From NCBI GenBank assembly GCA_037957365.1, contig JARHVA010005488.1:758501-822500 (forward strand): a DNA stretch of 64,000 nucleotides. Direction: 5' to 3'. Under the pieces are notes generated by a model, which worked only from the letters and a program-made list of their open reading frames with translations, was not told where the DNA came from and did no database searches. Below, piece after piece: positions 25,790 through 37,320 of this stretch (position 1 is the first letter of the stretch; every line of letters starts with the position of its first letter). Position numbers and translations under genes: made by a program. The DNA comes from Torreya grandis. Taxonomy: Eukaryota > Streptophyta > Pinopsida > Cupressales > Taxaceae.

Positions 25790-28700
25790 TTGTCAAAATT
25801 GGCTAATCACTAAATTCTAAGAAACATCAAGACTTTCCCTCTTTCCTCCAAGACTATAGCATATCATTTGCTTCTTATAATGACATGCCAAGAATTGACC
25901 CCATCATTTCCACCCATAACATAGTTACTAATCATGATGCCAAACCTATCAAGTAGAAAATTAGATGAATACACCCTCACATAGCCCTTCTCATCAAAGA
26001 AGAGCTTTAGTGTCTCCTATCTATCAATTTCATTTAACCCATTGATTATCCCTAATGGATCTTGAATTTCATGTCTATCACCAAAGCCATAGGGGGACTA
26101 CACATTTGTGTGGACGTTCATGACCTCAACCTTGCTTTCCCAAGAGATGACTTTCCTCTACCAATAATCAACCAATTAGTTGATCTTATTGTTGACCATG
26201 AGATTTTATCTCTCATGGACTGATTCTTAGGTTATAATCATATCCTAATTGACCTTGAATATCATCACAAAACTACCTTTATCACCCAATGGGGAACCTT
26301 TTTCTATAGGATCATGCCTTTTGGACTAAAGAACACTAGTGAAACCTACCAACATGCCATGACTTATATCTTCCATGACCTTATCCACAAAATTTTCAAA
26401 GACTATGTTGATGACCTTCTTGGGAAATCCAATATCATAAGGATCATTTTATTGTTCTCAAGATTATCTTTGAGCACCTCTTCCTTTACCATGTTTTCCT
26501 TAACCCCAAGAAATGCATTTTTGGGGTCTTGTTAGAAAAAATCCTAGGCTTTATCATCTACCTTTAGGGAATTGAAGTTGATCTAGCCAAAATCAAAGTG
26601 ATCCTTAACATGCCTCCCCCCACCCACCTTAAGAAACTCTACAACTTATAGGGGAAGATAAAATCTATTCATTGCTTTATCTCTCAACTCTTAGACTGAT
26701 GCCAACCCTTCCATCACCTTCTAAAAAATGATGTATCTTTGAAGTGGAACAAAGACTATCAAAAAGATTTTGATTCATTCAAATAGTACCTCTTGTCTCC
26801 ACCTATCCTCACCCCTCCTAAGGATGACCAACATTTCTACCTTTATATCTCTACTACTGACCACTCCATAGGGGTAATGCTTACTCATTGAGATGAATAA
26901 CATAAAGAGAAAGTCATCTACTACATTAGTTGCATGCTTGTAGAAGACAAGACTCAGTACACCCATATCGAGAAGCTTTACTTAATCTTAGTCTTTATGG
27001 CCACCAAACTTTGCCATTACCTTATTAACCACAAAACCTATGTCGTAACCAATACTGACCCACTCAAGTATATGCACTCCAAGCCATAAAAAAACCAACA
27101 TATGGCCAAGTGGCTCATGCTTTTAGCAGAGTTTGACCTTGATTCCCTTCAAAAAAATTCAATTAAAGGGCAAGTCATTGTCAACCAATTGGCTAAAGCA
27201 TCATTAATAGACAACCAACCTTATCCTCTTGAGTTCCTCGATGAGTCCATCATAACCCTCTCTTAGTTATACTTCACCTACAAATTGGCCATGTTCTTTG
27301 ATGGATCAAAGTGTCATTATGGTGGGGCTATTGGTATTACCCTTATTCCCCTTGATGGATAACTTCTTCCTTTATCCTTCAAGCTAGATTTTGAATGTAC
27401 CAAAAATGTGGCTGAGTATAAAGCCCTAGTAATAGGCCTTCAAACTATGTTAGCTCTGGGATTCAAAATAATCGACATCTTTGGTGACTCTAACCTTGTG
27501 TTCAATTAAATCAATGGATCCTACTAGTGTAAGAATGATTTTTTTCAATAGTACAAACAACTAGTTGGTGAACTCTTAACATCATTTGAACACTACCACA
27601 TGTAGTCAACCCCACAATCTACTAACAATTTTTCTAACACCATGGCTTCCCTCACCTCTCAGATCCCATATGCACCCTCTAACTCTAACCTATCTATTAT
27701 TATCCATAGACTTACCTAACCTTCTTATATTAAACTTAATTCTCCCACCATTTTCAATGTCTAGGAAACCCAACCCAACCTTTGGTATCAATAGACCTTT
27801 GACTATCCCAACCTTACCATCATTCCTTCTTGTCTTTCCCACATTGATTGAAGAGTGTTTATCTAGATCACCTCACATTACACCATTATGAGAGGAATTA
27901 TTTATAAATGTGGCTTTGATGGTCTCCTCTTATGTTTCTTATGAAGTCATGAAGCTTCTCATGCTATCAAAGAAATGCATGATGGGATCTATGGGGGACA
28001 CTTTAGTGGCCTCTTCATAGCTAAATTCATCCTTCAACTTATTTATTACTATCCTACCCTCAACTAAGATTATTATTATTATGTGAAAAAGTGTGTTAAG
28101 TGTCAACAACATGCCAATTTACATCATGCACCTAGCCATAGTCTTCGTGTATCCACTGATTTTTGTCCCTTATCATAATGAGGTCTAGACCTTATTGGTG
28201 AAATTAACCCCCATTATTCATAGAAACACCATTATATCATCACCATGATTGATTATTTTACCAAATGGGTAGAGGCTATTCCTTTAGTCTTGACTAAAGC
28301 AGAAAATATTGTCAACTTTATCAACCATCACATCATCTATCATTTCAATGTTGCTCACAAAATTACCATTGATAATGGAAAATCCTTTAAAAACAAGAAA
28401 TTATAATGTATTTTTGATGAATTTGGTATTAAGTTAAGTTTTTCCTCACCCTATCACCCTCAAGTGAATGGATAAGTATAAGCCTCTAATAAAACTCTGA
28501 ATAACATACTCACTAAAATGGTCAATTCACTTGGTTGGGATTGGCATGTGCACATCCTTTTTGCCTTATGGGCATATCTTACTAGCATCCAAACCCCTAT
28601 GGGTGCTACCCCGTTATCTCTTGTGTTTGAAGCTAAGGCTGTCTTACCTCTCAAAGTCCAAATCCTATCTCTTCACATATCTTTACAAGACCTCATTTCA

Positions 28701-29040
28701 AAAAATGATTATTATCAACACTAATTAGCCCATCTTGAGCTCCTTGATGATCATTATTTATATGCCCTTACCCATCTTCATGTCTATCAAGAGTGCATCA
28801 AACATGCCTATAAAAAATAGCTTAGAGTATGATAATTCAACATTAGAGACCTCATCCTAAAGGAAAACCAACATGTCACCAACATGGATAAAATCAAGTG
28901 GGGAAAGTTTGATTTCAATTGTCTTGGACCTTATATCATAACCCAAAATTATGGATCAAGAGCTTATTGGTTATCTTCTCTTGAAGGTAACCCAGAACCT
29001 AAGCCCCTCAATGCTTCACATCTACATCCTTTCTTTTGTT
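25790..29040 (+). pseudogene. pol: E4 pol remnant: RT, RNase H, archaeal-type RNase H, integrase
   Basis: RT contains MPFGLKNTSETYQHAMTYIF and KDYVDDLLGKSN (26,314-26,445). The ordinary RNase H follows to about 27,240. The extra RNase H is at 27,285-27,690, with MFFDGSKC, AEYKALVIGL and FGDSNLV. Integrase is at 27,880-29,040, with zinc-finger HDGIYGGHF and KCVKCQQH, core GLDLIGEI, DNGKSF and a damaged Glu region. The GPY module reads CLGPYIITQNYGS, and the frame ends HPFFC then TAA at 29,038-29,040. Several stops fall where E1 has Gln or Arg, as expected from cytosine deamination. The intact C-terminus here shows that E1's integrase is truncated by a stop. Confidence 0.88.
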
Positions 29041-30899
29041 AAGAATGATCAAGATCACCTTTTATCTAACTTAAGCTCATCCCTTGTTTTCAAACCACAT
29101 TCATCTCCTTATTTTATGGGCATCTAATTAAAACTGAATCATGTCATTATCCATAATAATCATAACCTAATCTTGAATAATGGGTACCACAGCTCCACCC
29201 ATGGCATGATTCTCATGGTACTTTCCACCCCTTTTCATAGGATGGATTCCCATGATCATTGTCACCTAAGCCTCTTTACACCTAATCAACCTTCTTGTGA
29301 TTTTATTTTTCCTTCATAAAATTAAACCCTTAAGCCTATAAAACAAGTTTATGTCAATCAAAATCAAATTTATAAAAAAATAAATAATAATAATTAAAAA
29401 GAAATAAAAAATAAAAAATAAAAAATAAAAAATAAAAATCCAAACTAATAACAATCATGGGTCATTCCCAGACTACTCCCTTGAAAGATAGTTTTTAAAA
29501 ACATATTAAAAACTTTTCCATGTAAGGTTGACTACTCCCTTGAAAGATAGTTATAAAAATCATTAAACAAAGTGCACATAATTAGATCACTCCCTTGAAG
29601 GATGGTTGAGTAAAGAATTTGTCAAAACAAGCAATTTCTTGGAAGCTTCCCACATCGATCAACTTCCCCAAACCCCAACCCTCTTAAGAAATAATCAAAA
29701 TACCCATTATCAATTAAAAGCTAAAATAAAAGAATAATTTTTCAAATTCATAATCAGCTCTTACAATCAAAATAATATTGAAATCCATAATCAAATATCA
29801 TGAGTAGACTTCCCACATCAATCAGTCTACACTTTGTATGACATAGACTTGTTTATACTGAATCTTTGGAAACCTATAAATGAGGCACGCTAGTCTCACC
29901 TGAAGGTTCTATCTTTCATACATCTCCCCTTTATACATTATAAGCAAGGTATTTTGATCTCACTTGACATTATGTGATCAAGACACCTTTTTAACCAACT
30001 AACGAACACTAATGTAAAGAATTTAAAGGGCTTAAAGTTATTTAAACTAGTCCCACTTTAGTTTTGTTTTAGTCCTTATCAAATAAGAATCATTGTGTCA
30101 TCTTCTTATCCTGTCATGACTAGTTGACATATTCACTAAGACATTTATCTCTTGGTAATATTCTTTTTTTCACATCTAGTGTTATTATTTAGTGTACCTT
30201 ATATGTTTTACCTTAAACAAAGTGATAATAAACATAATCATAAATGCATCACATCAACATATATCATAATAAAAAATAAACATCATTAGCATATCCATCA
30301 TCATATCAAAGTCAAACATTCATGAACAATAAATCAATCAACAATTTTCACCACATGTCTAAATTCAAATAAGGAAGCACATACTTATTAAATTTTAGCA
30401 TAAACATCATCATCAACATAAATAAAAACCATCACATTCCTAGCTAGGTGAGTCTACATCAGTTTCTAATATCCATAACATAAGCATAATCAATATAACA
30501 TCATAAATGATCAATATAACCATCACATCATCAACATTAACATCAAATTAAGCCATAGGCCATGAGTAATAAACAAGGTTCATATATATAAATCATAAGT
30601 CTAACATCATAATGTATACAATAATATACATGTCACTCTCTCAAAATGTACATCTCACCACATCGGCTTGCAGGTGAGAATCAAAATGATATACAACAAC
30701 ATATAATATATCTAAACTATGTCATTTCTATACCCCTAGGGAACCATTGTATCCTATATCACCACTAGGTCCTAGTTCTTATCCCCTGTAATGCCTTTTG
30801 ATCCACTTATGGAAGCATCCCACTGACTTTATGTCACCACACTAGCATTACCTACTAGACTAGAGCTATACTCACCCCATCAAAGCTCATCAACACATT
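29041..30899 (+). other. E4 3' non-coding region with hairpin families A and B
   Basis: No gene. A-rich repeats (AATAAAAAAT) occupy 29,370-29,440. Family A hairpins are at 29,472-29,492, 29,531-29,551 and 29,586-29,606 (core CTCCCTTGAA, stems ACTA/TAGT or ATCA/TGGT). Family B hairpins are at 29,641-29,667 and 29,804-29,830; the second has a perfect stem GTAGACT/AGTCTAC around TCCCACATCAATC. Both families occur in E1 at 37.2-37.46 kb. The rest (29,840-30,899) is AT-rich with many ATCATCA-type runs and no recognisable content. Confidence 0.7.
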
Positions 30900-32350
30900 G
30901 CCTCATGACTATAGTATCATAACAGTGTACATCATCCACTGTGGCTAGGTATCATGCTATGGTGATGGTTCATAGTGGTCTTATATATGTTGTGGCTCCT
31001 CCTCCAGCCTGTCTCAAGGAGTCTCTCTCCCAGGTGACCAAAGCTAGTGAAGCTCTAGCTTGGTCCCTATCTCTTATAAGTATTACCACCATACCCTGTA
31101 AGGTAGCCACTCAACCCTATAAAACTATAACATATGCCTTTGTAATAGCTATCACCACTTTTACATGTATATCTAAGGTAGCCTTGTATACCTATGCCCT
31201 CTAGCTTCCTCTCCTAGCTAGGTCAACATCCATCTATCTCCTACCACCATCATCTCCACCAAAATTCACTACTACATACAAAACCTAGTACCATGTAGGG
31301 TAACCAACTAGAAAACCTACATCATCAATTTTTGGCCTCACAAGAAACTCCTCATGATCAATTAAAGTCTATATGGGATGTGGCTTAGGTAATAGGACCT
31401 TTATGTCCTCTTACTTATATTTGGGGAATGGGCCTGAGATACCCTAAACTAGGCCAAACTATCTCTAAAACTTATCAAATGGGATGAGCTCTACATCTCC
31501 ATCCCTCCTACTAAATATCCACCTATAAATTTATAGGTACAAAGTCGACCTCTTATAGTTGGACCATACTAAAAACTAAATAAATGGCCTCCAAATAGCA
31601 TCACTAATGACCAAGGTAGCTAATGTACCTCTGAACCAATCTACATCATGAGCTCCTCCTCCTATACCTAATGTAATAAAGTCAAATTTCTACTACATGA
31701 AACCAACTAGGAAATCTATCTGAGTATACCTAACCTATGGTAGCCCCATCAGACTCAACACTCAGATGTGTTCATAGGCCCAACAGTGTAAGATAAGCTT
31801 GATGCTAATGACATACCTCCTATGAGCTCTGAAGCCCCATAGCTCCCTATATATCTACACAAGTAACATAAGTACCCATCTAAACACTATACATCCTAGC
31901 AACATCTCAACTAATACCCCTAGTAGTAGATAGAAAAACCTCCCAGTACCTAAATATGAAAGGGCAAAGCATGATATAGCCATCATCATCATCATAATCT
32001 CTAGTCTCCTCTCACTCCTTACCCTTTGATAGAGCATAGAGCAATTGAAGCCCCTAGTGTACCACCTAACATGATCTTGGTCATCTCCATATATCAGCTC
32101 CAAAATCTCATCTCACTCCTCCCATTCAATGTGGTAAATTAGATAACCCCATAGGGGTAGCCAAGTGATCTTATGGATATCCTCTAGTAGGATCATAACT
32201 TCACCAATTAGTAGAAATAAGGTGTTTGTGGTTGGATCTCATCTCTCGATGAGGTCCATGATTATCACCTCATCATGAAACACATGCTGGTAGTGTCACA
32301 TCGATCTGAGCCTAACCTCCTCTATGTGAGCCCAATCTATTGGGGTCATA
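30900..32350 (-). pseudogene. Antisense plant-mobile-domain-like gene remnant in E4
   Basis: Read on the minus strand from about 32,350. LIERWDPTTNTLFLLIGEVMILLEDIHKITWLPLWG fits the start of the plant mobile domain, the aminotransferase-like domain of plant MAIN/MAIL1 proteins and some transposons (consensus W.P.T.TFHLP.GEMT.TLEDV..LLGLP). Further on, IYRELWGFRA and ILHCWAYEHI resemble its later YREL and LQLWAWE.. blocks. Stops and frameshifts are frequent and the 3' limit near 30,900 is soft. It lies between integrase and the 3' LTR, antisense to the element. Extra, often antisense, reading frames there are known for Tat elements. E1 lacks it. Confidence 0.6.
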
Positions 32351-34087
32351 ACCTAGTGGATATTCACAAAGATGCAGGGTACTTGATCCTACATCTATAT
32401 TTGATCTTAGGCCTATAATGTTTGATGGAAAAACATAACTTAGTTCCTTATACTATGATTACCTATGAACTTCTCTCCTTCAACCTACCTGACTTTACCA
32501 ATTTAACTATTTCTTTAACTCCTACCTACCAACCTAACATTTAAACCCATCAAAATTAAAACCATTAATATTACCCATCACACCCGTTATAACACAAATT
32601 ACAACTAAATCCAACCTATCAAATGCTTTTAGCTTAGCCTTTTAAACATTATATATATTCTTTTTTAAACCTAAACTTTTTTTCAACTAGCTCGACTACC
32701 AATGGTCATGGTGACCATCAATGGTCAGACATCCATCTCCTTATGGATGTCGACCACTGATGGCTGGTCCCACCACTAATGGTCACTTTGGGTGTTATAT
32801 GAGTGGCACATATGCAACTTAATATACCCAAAATACACCTAAAACCCCCATAACCCAACATATTCACCTCAAAATTTGTCTAGTATCTCACCCCTACTTA
32901 AACCTACCCTTGCCCAATTCCTAAATCAATAACAAATTTAACCTAAACAAGCAAAACCCTCCCCATAGGGCACAACCTGGTCAAAGACCTTTAAAACATG
33001 ACCACCCAACAATCCACTTCCAAACTAAATGTAAATACACTTACAATAATAATCTACACTACCAATTCATGAACCACCTACCTCATTCCTTGACCATCAT
33101 GGAAGAGGAATCTAAGGACCCATTACCTATCCTCATCTATGTCCATGCACACCCTACCTCCTCATTGGTCCACTCAACTTGCTTGTCCACCTTAGTAATC
33201 AATCACCTCATCAACACTCACCATCAACAATTCTAGTGCAAAAAAATAAACAATAAGAGCTTCAAAGTCAACAATAGCAAATGAGATCCAATGATTCACT
33301 TTTTGATATTTGACGACCATAATTTTTAAGTTTTGTACCCTAATCATTGATGATCAAAGTAACCACCAATAACTATCTTTTAACCCCCTGACTGTCAACA
33401 ATTAGGTTGTGCCACTATTTACTTTTACCTCAAACAATCACCCTTTCAAACCCAAACTATTAAAAAACCCACCCTTAGAGACTACCTTCTCTACCCACCT
33501 CAACAACCACCTCATCCCTAACCTTAGGTCTATTTTGACCTAACTAGTATGCATTTTGTGATGATGTTTGCTTGGTCATTTTGATTTCAATGACAATAAT
33601 TACATTTTGACCACTTTTTTTAACTTGCACCACCTTGTGCATACCTAACCCACTCGTGTCTTCTCAAGATCAGTTCCTACCTTGGATACCCATAGAAATA
33701 TTGACATTACCTAGGAGAATTTCCTTATGAGTGTACCCATCTACCATACCTACATGAAGTCACATGGTCTACTTGTCACATGTCCTTCTAGCACTGACCT
33801 TTAATTTTTACTAACTATGACAACCTAATCTATGCATGATCTTAGATATCACACTTTTTGTTACACTTTGTGAACTTTTTTACACTTCAATGCCCAACCT
33901 ATCATTCACCCATTTTAATTATCCACTACCCACTCATCAAACCTACACCTAATTTCATTTTACCTCATCAACTCCTAGTTTTAGGGGGAACACCTCCTCC
34001 CATACTTGGGGTAACCTAACCTTTGACCCATAATCCATTTTTGTTTTGAAGCTTGTTGATAAATATTGTATAATAAAAAGTGACTAA
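32351..34087 (+). other. E4 distal 3' region with dispersed 19-bp palindrome units
   Basis: No gene. ACC(A/T)...GGT units like those in the E4 LTR recur at 32,695-32,706, 32,714-32,725, 32,753-32,764 and 32,772-32,783, spaced 19, 39 and 19 bp. Weaker ones lie at 33,343, 33,362 and 33,391. The last bases before the LTR (about 34,073-34,087, AATAAAAAGTGACTAA) occupy the polypurine-tract position and resemble E1's PPT after decay. Confidence 0.6.
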
Positions 34088-34215
34088 TGTAGACATTAAA
34101 AATCCATGCATGATAGTTCTGAATGTCACAATTGCCTTTGACCACCTTAGGATCCCCTTGGGCCCAACCATTGGCCTTTTAACAACCAAGCCTAACCTAA
34201 TTCAATTGACCTATT
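34088..34215 (+). repeat. E4 3' LTR, left part (before E1)
   Basis: Starts TGTAGACATT and aligns with the first 130 bp of the 5' LTR at 18,370. It is cut at 34,215 by E1. The right part resumes at 48,518 with the CTATT target duplication repeated, and joining the two restores the order seen uninterrupted around 18,490-18,510. Confidence 0.9.
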
Positions 34216-34606
34216 TGTTTCTTGGGCTAATTCGCTTTCTACATTCGAAAAGTTGAATAAAGAAACTAGAGAAAATGGACGAGGTTTGGAAGTACCTGGA
34301 CTATAGATTGCGCACCGTGATCCAGACGCTTGTGAGCACTCCTCTTTGGCTGTGGAGGAATGACACCTGCAAAAGAATGGAAAACTTGGACAAGGGGATG
34401 TTAGATAAATAGACGGTGGGTTGCCAAGCACAAGCTTGTTCCCGGAAGTGTAAAAACTTCCTCAAAGGGAGGTCAACCCACAGATAAAAAACAGATAAAA
34501 GACTGAGAAAGTATAAGATGCCAGAATACAGAAATGATGAATAGCTTAGAAATGAAAGAAAAAACCAAATGGTTACCTGAAATAAGCAGTCGGGTTGATG
34601 ACAGTC

Positions 34607-34698
34607 GCCGATGTCGGAAGTTCTGCCGGCGTCGGTTAGGAGGTCTGCCGTCGTCGGTTATTCTGCCGACGTCGGTATGGGAAGTGACCGGCGTCGGT
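34607..34698. repeat. Palindrome cluster 1 in E1 3' LTR
   Basis: Five near-palindromic GCCGACGTCGG-type sites start at 34,607, 34,625, 34,647, 34,665 and 34,687. The spacing is 18, 22, 18 and 22 bp, i.e. a 40-bp repeat of two sites. The same cluster lies at 47,508-47,599 in the 5' LTR. Confidence 0.88.
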
Positions 34699-35240
34699 CG
34701 GGGTAATGGCCTGTGGTCGGGTCTGAGATGTGTTCTGGACTGTGGACAGGTCCGGGAAGCTGAGGATGTCGAGACAGAGTCTGGGGACGGGTCAGAATGG
34801 ACTATGGGATGGTCTTGCCTTATACAGGGTCTTTTGTGGACAAAAGGGGAATGGGGAGTTGTCTGGAACTGGGATGAAGAGCGGGACAATGGGAGAGGAG
34901 GATGGGCAGAGGACAGGGCCTGAGAAGGCCTTGCAGCCTCTCAAGGGGGAAGGGTAGAAGGGAAGCAGATAACAATAGATAACTGAAAGCTTAAAACAAA
35001 GAATCAATTAACAGATTTGCTTACCTCCCTCCCTGCTGAATGAAGAGTTGAAGGAGCTGTTATTGAAGCCAGAGGGGATTCTGCAAGAAGAGAATTCTGA
35101 TGAAGGGCCTTTGCACCTGCTGCTGTTGTTGCACGAGGTTCAAAACGAAGACCAGACGAATGCCAAACGCCAAGAGAGTTCTGTTTGCGAGCTCAGGAGT
35201 CCAGGGGTTGCAACGGACGCAGGAGAGGATAATGAAGGCT

Positions 35241-35291
35241 GCCGATGCCGGCAGTCTCACCGACGTCGGCCGCAGGGTCGCCGACGTCGGC
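35241..35291. repeat. Palindrome cluster 2 in E1 3' LTR
   Basis: Three sites start near 35,241 (GCCGATGCCGGC), 35,259 (ACCGACGTCGGC) and 35,280 (GCCGACGTCGGC, a perfect 12-bp palindrome). The copy in the 5' LTR is at 48,142-48,192. A TATA-like CTATTTTTAG on the minus strand sits just upstream in sense (35,313-35,322; 48,214-48,223), so this cluster may be transcribed into the 5' end of the RNA. Confidence 0.8.
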
Positions 35292-35616
35292 AGAGTCAGA
35301 ATGGAGACAGAGACTAAAAATAGCCTCTGCCCATTCTTGCACGCCGTCGGGTGGGGGATTGTGGGAAGAACGGTTATGAGCATGCTAAAATGGACGCGGG
35401 AGGAATATAATGGGGGGATTTTGGACAATAAATGCTAAGGGGAAGGTGGAGGGATTCAAGGGAGGATCCAAGGAGGCAAGGGTAGGGTGGAAAAGGGGGC
35501 CTCAATTAAAATATTAAGTTATTTTAATCAAGTGGGTGGAAAGGACCAAGGAGGACTAGGAGGGAGAAAGGACCAAGGGGGAGAACCAAGGTGCAGACAC
35601 GTTTGCGGTGTCTACA

Positions 35617-35630
35617 TTTGCCCCTTTTTG
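35617..35630 (-). other. E1 polypurine tract
   Basis: Read in sense, CAAAAAGGGGCAAA abuts the TGTAGACACC start of the 3' LTR. This is the expected primer for plus-strand DNA synthesis. E5 has a recognisably related TTTACCCCTATTT on the + strand in the same place (56,881-56,893). Confidence 0.88.
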
Positions 35631-36257
35631 TCTTGTTGGTTGTTCTAGACGAACTGCAAGACAAAAACAGGAGTTGGTTGCCCCAGAAAAAGGATGAGGT
35701 GTTCCCCCCTCAAAGCGATAGTCGAGAGAAGGGAACCGAAGATCGAGTGTCGATTTGATAAAGAAATGGATAGAAGAGAGTGAGTGAAAACGCTGCAAAA
35801 GTCGTGATTGCGCGTATACCATGTCACGGGATGGTCAGGTCAAATTGTCGCATGTCAAGGGTCGAGGAGTGCCAAAATTGAAGTAACTGGGCCCCAGCAT
35901 TTAGTCATCTGCTGATCGGGTCACTCAATCTAAGCGAAAGCTCCAAATGGTCGTCATGTCCCAGGTATCCAGGGCTCAGGAAGTGCTCCCAGAAACATGA
36001 AAAAGGCCACAAGTAGTAGGGATCAACTGGCTCGCGATCCTATACTTGTGAAGGGTCAAAAATAGTCTGCGAACAATTCTGCTAACCAGCCGTGGAATAG
36101 CATACACGTAAAAACAACCAAGGCAACATTGTCTTGGAAGAAGGTCAAAGAAGAAGGAGATAGGCATGGTCGCCAATGGTCATTGGTCAAGAGGATGGAT
36201 GGACGAAAGGATGCGGCCGAGCTAACCCCAGAAGACCCCATGTCAACTGAGTGCTGC

Positions 36258-36295
36258 CTACATAGCCCCGATGATAGGGCCTCAGGCCGATGTAG
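36258..36295 (-). repeat. Hairpin family E, copy 1 (E1)
   Basis: 38-nt inverted repeat with arms CTACAT and ATGTAG and an inner GGGCCTCAGGCC. Copy 2 is at 36,520-36,557, the same length. Both are preceded by GAGCTAACC and GAGTGCTGC, so the repeat unit is about 85 bp. Decayed copies are in E2 and E5. Confidence 0.7.
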
Positions 36296-36519
36296 TTCTC
36301 CTTTAAAGGGAGGGAGGGTCAGAGGGATTGATTGGTCTTGGTCAAAGTCGAATGAGTGGTCGTGGACAAAGGTCTTGGTCAAAGGAAATGATTAGTCTTG
36401 GTCAAAGTTGACGAAGTTGGGTGTGATAAGAGTCAAAGAAGAGAAGGTTTGTCCATCACAGAGACGAACAAACGGGGGTGGTCGAGCTAACCTCAGAGGA
36501 TGTGTTATCTGAGTGCTGC

Positions 36520-36557
36520 CTACATAGCCCTGGTCATAGGGCCTCAGACCAATGTAG
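36520..36557 (-). repeat. Hairpin family E, copy 2 (E1)
   Basis: Arms CTACAT/ATGTAG 38 nt apart end to end, with the interior changed at several bases relative to copy 1 while the arms are identical. Confidence 0.7.
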
Positions 36558-37160
36558 TTCGGACTAGGAGACAGAGTGATCGATGATTGGATGTGGTCAA
36601 GTGTCAAGATGATGCTGCAAATGTCACAAGAGTCGAGAGTCTTTCATCCCTTAACAAGTTTCCATAGTCATGATGGATGCATGCTAAAGATGAATGGAAG
36701 TCTATTTATGTTTCAGCAAGTATTGGTTTATGCTTAACATAAATTGGGTCTGGTCGGTAGTTTCCATGTGTATTGGTGTCCGTGGAAACTATGTGGAATA
36801 GACGAGGATGATGTCTGAAAAATGATGAAAAATGGCTTGGTTTGAGTTGAGTCGCCAATTGATGCGGTTAAATGTGACCAAAGTGTAGAGAAAAGATGGA
36901 AGGCAAATTGCTCTTTCATTGACAAGGACCAACAGGAAGTATAGATAGGGGTTATTAGAACAAAAAGCCCCGTTCATGCATTACGTCATGGACCAGTGTT
37001 GTGTCAGAACGGTAAGCGAATCACTTTGACATTAAAGTGAGCTCGAAGTCCCTTGAGCAGGTGATGGGAGGAGGATAGGGTAACCCAGTTTAAGAGCAGG
37101 AATAACCTTGCCCCTTTTTAGAGGAGACCCTGAGACAACTACAAGCCAAGTCCATGACCC

Positions 37161-37161
<1 letters not shown>

Positions 37162-37199
<38 letters not shown>
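37162..37199 (-). repeat. T38 homopolymer (A38 in sense)
   Basis: Thirty-eight consecutive T on the + strand inside the E1 3' region, directly next to hairpin family B. Length may be inexact because homopolymers assemble poorly. Confidence 0.9.
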
Positions 37200-37201
<2 letters not shown>

Positions 37202-37203
37202 GC

Positions 37204-37287
37204 AGGCTGATCGATGCGGGAAGCCTACATAGAGATGTCTTTTGATTTAGTGGTCATGTTGCGAAGCTGATCGACGCGGGAAGCTTC
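37204..37287 (-). repeat. Hairpin family B pair (E1)
   Basis: Two hairpins with nearly identical 13-nt loops (GATCGAYGCGGGA): 37,204-37,226 with stem AGGCT/AGCCT, and 37,263-37,287 with stem GAAGCT/AGCTTC. The stems differ by an A-T to G-C pair exchange, so pairing is kept. Confidence 0.85.
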
Positions 37288-37320
37288 TAAGATAGGTTGC
37301 TGTTGGTAGCAAGATTTAAT

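Larger units (their letters stand above)
34216..35616 (-). repeat. E1 3' LTR
   Basis: 1,401 bp. On the + strand it runs from TGTTTCTTGGG to GGTGTCTACA, so in sense it is TGTAGACACC...CCCAAGAAACA. It holds two clusters of palindromes related to GCCGACGTCGGC (34,607-34,698 and 35,241-35,291). The small frames inside it are repeated in the other LTR simply because the LTR is duplicated. They are not genes. Confidence 0.96.

Noticed and set aside
34534..34923. 129-codon frame in the E1 LTR, repeated at 47,435-47,824
   Set aside because: Repeated only because the LTR is duplicated; it runs through the palindrome repeats, has no recognisable domain, and is antisense to the element.
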